DNA of 10,468 nucleotides from Saccoglossus kowalevskii (Eukaryota; Hemichordata; Enteropneusta; Harrimaniidae): the NCBI RefSeq assembly GCF_000003605.2, contig NW_003135381.1:3905-14372 (forward strand), in the 5' to 3' direction. Below the pieces are notes generated by a model. It did no database searches. It was given only the letters and a program-made list of their open reading frames with translations, and was not told where the DNA came from. The position numbers were made by a program, and so were the translations under genes. Shown here in pieces: positions 8,721-10,468 of this stretch (positions are counted from its first letter, which is position 1; each line of letters begins with the position of its first letter).

Positions 8721-8890
8721 GTCTAGACAATGCATCAGCGTTTTGGCGAATCTTACCGGGCCTATGTACGACTTCAAAATCATAAGGTTGTAACGCTACA
8801 ACCCACCTTCCGATCGTGTCTACCACAATGCCCAAACGTATCTGTCATCTAGTTTTACCTTAATCAAACTACTACTATATATATATATAT
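8674..8890 (-). pseudogene. pol: RNase H C-terminal end, with a possible protease stub before it
   Basis: The frame ending at TGA 8674-8676 contains GRWVVALQPYDFEVVHRPGK and NADALSR, the conserved end of Ty3/gypsy RNase H. Upstream, at about 8870-8818, another frame reads SLIKVKLDDRYVWAL and is followed by V-D-T in a shifted frame. This is reminiscent of the segment leading to the DTG of a retropepsin, but that call is tentative. Nothing of reverse transcriptase (no YxDD) or of the RNase H catalytic residues lies between, so at least some 2 kb of pol seems to be missing compared with intact elements. A (TA)n run at 8876-8892 lies close to the presumed deletion point. Confidence 0.8.
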
Positions 8891-8892
8891 AT
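8876..8892. repeat. (TA)n microsatellite
   Basis: A pure TA run of about eight units inside the gag-pol remnant. It probably expanded after the element died, because it interrupts the presumed protease-start frame. Confidence 0.8.
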
Positions 8893-8966
8893 CGGCTGAT
8901 ATTGAACACAAAAGAGGGCTTTCTACCATTTTTCCCCATGGATAGTTGGTCTATTTTCCGCCCTTC

Positions 8967-9240
8967 CTAAAATAGACTTTTTGGGTTTAAATTGTAACCC
9001 TGTTTTTGGTTGTTACAATTTCTAGCAATATGGCCTTTCAAATCCCTTTTTTGTACCCTTCCTCAACAATTTTTTGCAATATGACCTCCGGCTGTGGAAT
9101 TAGGATTGAATTGAATTTCCTACCCTGATATGCCAACTTTGCTCCTCCAATGGTCTGGTCTTCATTCATCCTGGGTCCCTCGAATTGCAGTGGGTTGTAT
9201 ACGTATTGCGGTTGATGTTGTTGTTGTAATGTTCAGTTTT
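8967..9240 (-). pseudogene. gag: gag 3' end: Gln/Pro-rich linker and nucleocapsid zinc-knuckle remnant
   Basis: After the main gag frame stops at 9166, a neighbouring frame reads QQQHQPQYVYNPLQF, a linker-like stretch, and stays open to about 9040. A third frame then reads KGHIARNC at 9038-9015, the second half of a CCHC zinc knuckle (CxxCxxxGHxxxxC). The two upstream Cys are not visible in that frame. The fragment ends with TAG at 8967-8969. Nucleocapsid knuckles bind the genomic RNA. At least two frameshifts separate these pieces from the capsid part. Confidence 0.6.
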
Positions 9241-9957
9241 CTGTGCCAATCTCTCTACGCTGGGTTCGATCGCTGATAATTCGGCGCTGGTCTTCTTCTT
9301 GTCTTCTGCTTGCATGTGACAAACTATTTCACTCAGTCGAGCCCTTTGCCGTGCTTCGTTGATGGTTTGCGGCCGATGCGATATCACTTGACCCTTAATG
9401 TCATTTCGTAGTTCGGCGCAAAAATAACGCAATTGTTCTTCGGGCGTCTTATGAAGTCTGGCACAACGCGACTTGATATTTGCTGAGTAATCTTCTACAG
9501 ATTCGTTGACTCCCTGTTTTCGCTCAGACAGTTCTTGTTCGAGCAGGCAGTCTAAATCAGCGTTCTCGAAATACGCGATAAAGGCTGCAGTCAAAGCTTC
9601 ATAATCATCCCTCAATTGTGCCGCCACTTCGTTTATCCAAATCTCGGCCAGACCCGCCATCAGCATTCTAAAACCTGCAGCCTTTCTATCATCTGATATT
9701 TGGTTAAAGTCTGCATATGCATTGAATTTTTGTAACCAATTTGTTATTGATTGTTTACCTTTAAACGGACTTCGAACGATCCCCATGTTGACGGGTGTTG
9801 GACGATTTTTCAGACCCTCGACAACTTCCTGTATTTCTTCTACCGCCTGTTGTGTCATTCGCTGATCGCATGCAATAGCTCGTGTCATTTGTCCAAGATG
9901 TTTTGTTAAAACCTCACGAATTCCTTCCATTATGTGTGTTCTTAGTCTTGTTATCAT
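9166..9957 (-). pseudogene. gag: Gag polyprotein, capsid-like part
   Basis: 263 codons from the first in-frame ATG at 9957; an ATG at 9930 is the alternative. The frame is open further upstream, but only without an ATG. Residues 1-60 are partly helical (QQAVEEIQEVVEGLK). Residues 67-215 match the Ty3/gypsy retrotransposon gag pattern: ITNWLQKFNAY, then GLAEIWINEVA, DDYEALTAAFIAYF, SVEDYSANIKSRCARL, EEQLRYFCAELRNDIK and NEARQRARLSE. Gag builds the virus-like particle around the RNA. The frame ends TTHCNSRDPG at 9166 because of a frameshift; linker and knuckle sequences follow in other frames. It is the best-preserved coding piece of the element. Confidence 0.85.
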
Positions 9958-10236
9958 ACAGTTTTTACAAGATGTCTTTTTTGTGTTAAACACAGTGCCC
10001 AGGGTTCTCCACTCACGTGTGATAGGTAGTTTTGATGTTTTGAAACCTTAACCGGGATTCAGATGTTCTCCACGTTGGACTCACAAAAAACACATAAAAG
10101 CTCAATTCGTGTGACCTTCGATTCTCTGACTGCCTCCTGCTCTCTCTTCGAGACAGCTTCAAATCACTTTATTAACCTGTCAATCATTAGCCAATTACAA
10201 TAGAATATAAGATACTTCGAGGCGTTGCCTCCAAAC
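9958..10236 (-). other. 5' untranslated leader with candidate primer-binding sites
   Basis: Between the LTR border and gag there is no ORF. Next to the LTR border, the element strand reads TGGAGGCAACGCCTC starting at 10233. It begins with the TGG expected to pair with a tRNA CCA end, but it is also a small hairpin (GAGGC-gtt-GCCTC, plus strand 10219-10231). A second candidate, GAGTCCAACGTGGAG near 10082-10068, resembles a tRNA-Lys-type site but lies about 155 bp too far inside. A purine-rich GAGAGAG stretch and an AATAAA (about 10167-10174) also lie on the element strand. None is decisive. Confidence 0.45.
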
Positions 10237-10468
10237 AAACAGACAATCACACGAAAGTTTTACACATCATAACACAATTGATTAATCGTCACTATATTAG
10301 GAAAATCACTATCATAATGTCAACGTCAGTTTATATTTATGGGCGCTAATGGTCTTGCAATAACATTCCACAGTTGACATCAATATACATCATTAGTTCT
10401 CGATTAAGGCCAATATGCCGCGTAAGCTTGAGAATCACAAGCTCATGAGAACGTCTCCAGTCCTGCCA
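10237..10468 (-). repeat. 5' LTR (right copy), partial
   Basis: This is the direct-repeat partner of 4178-4422, in the same orientation at an offset of 6059 bp, and is cut by the window edge. Similarity starts at the shared AAACAG at 10237 (4178 in the other copy), or a few bases later if that is chance. To the left the sequence differs from the other copy's flank, so this is the U5/leader border of the element. It should hold the promoter, but no clear TATA box or initiator could be assigned. Confidence 0.8.

Larger units (their letters stand above)
4178..10468 (-). mobile_element. errantivirus-like Ty3/gypsy endogenous retroelement with env, defective, cut by the window edge
   Basis: The minus strand carries, in retroviral order, a long terminal repeat, leader, gag, pol fragments (possible protease start, RNase H end, integrase), an env with a furin site, and a second copy of the terminal repeat. 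Integrase placed after RNase H, a GPY/F-like integrase end and a third env frame place it with insect errantiviruses of the Ty3/gypsy group. Two large pol deletions, frameshifts in every gene and stops in env and integrase make it a non-autonomous fossil. The outer right edge lies beyond the window, so the target-site duplication cannot be tested. Confidence 0.88.

Noticed and set aside
8518-8793. Plus-strand 91-codon open frame
   Set aside because: It is antisense to the RNase H-integrase region, which has clear conserved motifs on the minus strand.
10167-10174. AATAAA on the element strand in the leader as the LTR polyadenylation signal
   Set aside because: It lies outside the part repeated in both LTR copies, so it could not serve the 3' end unless the left LTR is truncated.

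Overview
The window reads as AT-rich eukaryotic nuclear DNA, most likely from an arthropod (probably an insect). It has short introns with GT..AG borders, a LINE fossil, and a Ty3/gypsy retroelement carrying an insect errantivirus-type (baculovirus F-like) envelope gene. No bacterial-style operon, rRNA, tRNA or CRISPR is visible. The species cannot be named from the sequence.

Positions 1-671 (+) look like the last two introns and three exon pieces of a host gene. Exon sequence at 1-18 ends at a perfect GTAAGT donor. An 87-codon exon at 238-500 resembles the second half of a von Willebrand factor type D (VWD) domain. A short terminal exon at 653-671 follows a strong acceptor. Positions 672-3157 hold the putative 3' UTR and about 2.2 kb without a supportable gene; the main structure there is a degenerate direct repeat of about 90 bp (2469-2557 and 2622-2711).

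Positions 3158-4177 (-) are the 3' end of a non-LTR retrotransposon (LINE). It keeps the end of the reverse-transcriptase region, a C-terminal Cys/His segment and a (TAA)n tail, and is broken by frameshifts. The LTR element begins directly against it at about 4178, as if it had inserted into the LINE.

Positions 4178-10468 (-) are an old, dead errantivirus-like endogenous element, read right to left. The order is partial 5' LTR (10237 to window end), untranslated leader, gag (9957 to about 8967), a badly deleted pol, env (7153 to about 5306, with further membrane-protein-like sequence to 4948), and a 3' LTR (about 4909-4178) containing a 21-bp minisatellite. The protease active site, all of reverse transcriptase and most of RNase H are missing, as is the middle of the integrase core. 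Gag, pol and env all carry frameshifts, and env and integrase also carry in-frame stops. The LTR copies differ at about a dozen positions in some 220 aligned bases plus one indel, which fits an old insertion. It cannot move on its own.

No previously undescribed system is demonstrated. The points most worth a second look are the second transmembrane segment after the env anchor, the U3 minisatellite, the two pol deletions and the VWD-like gene end.
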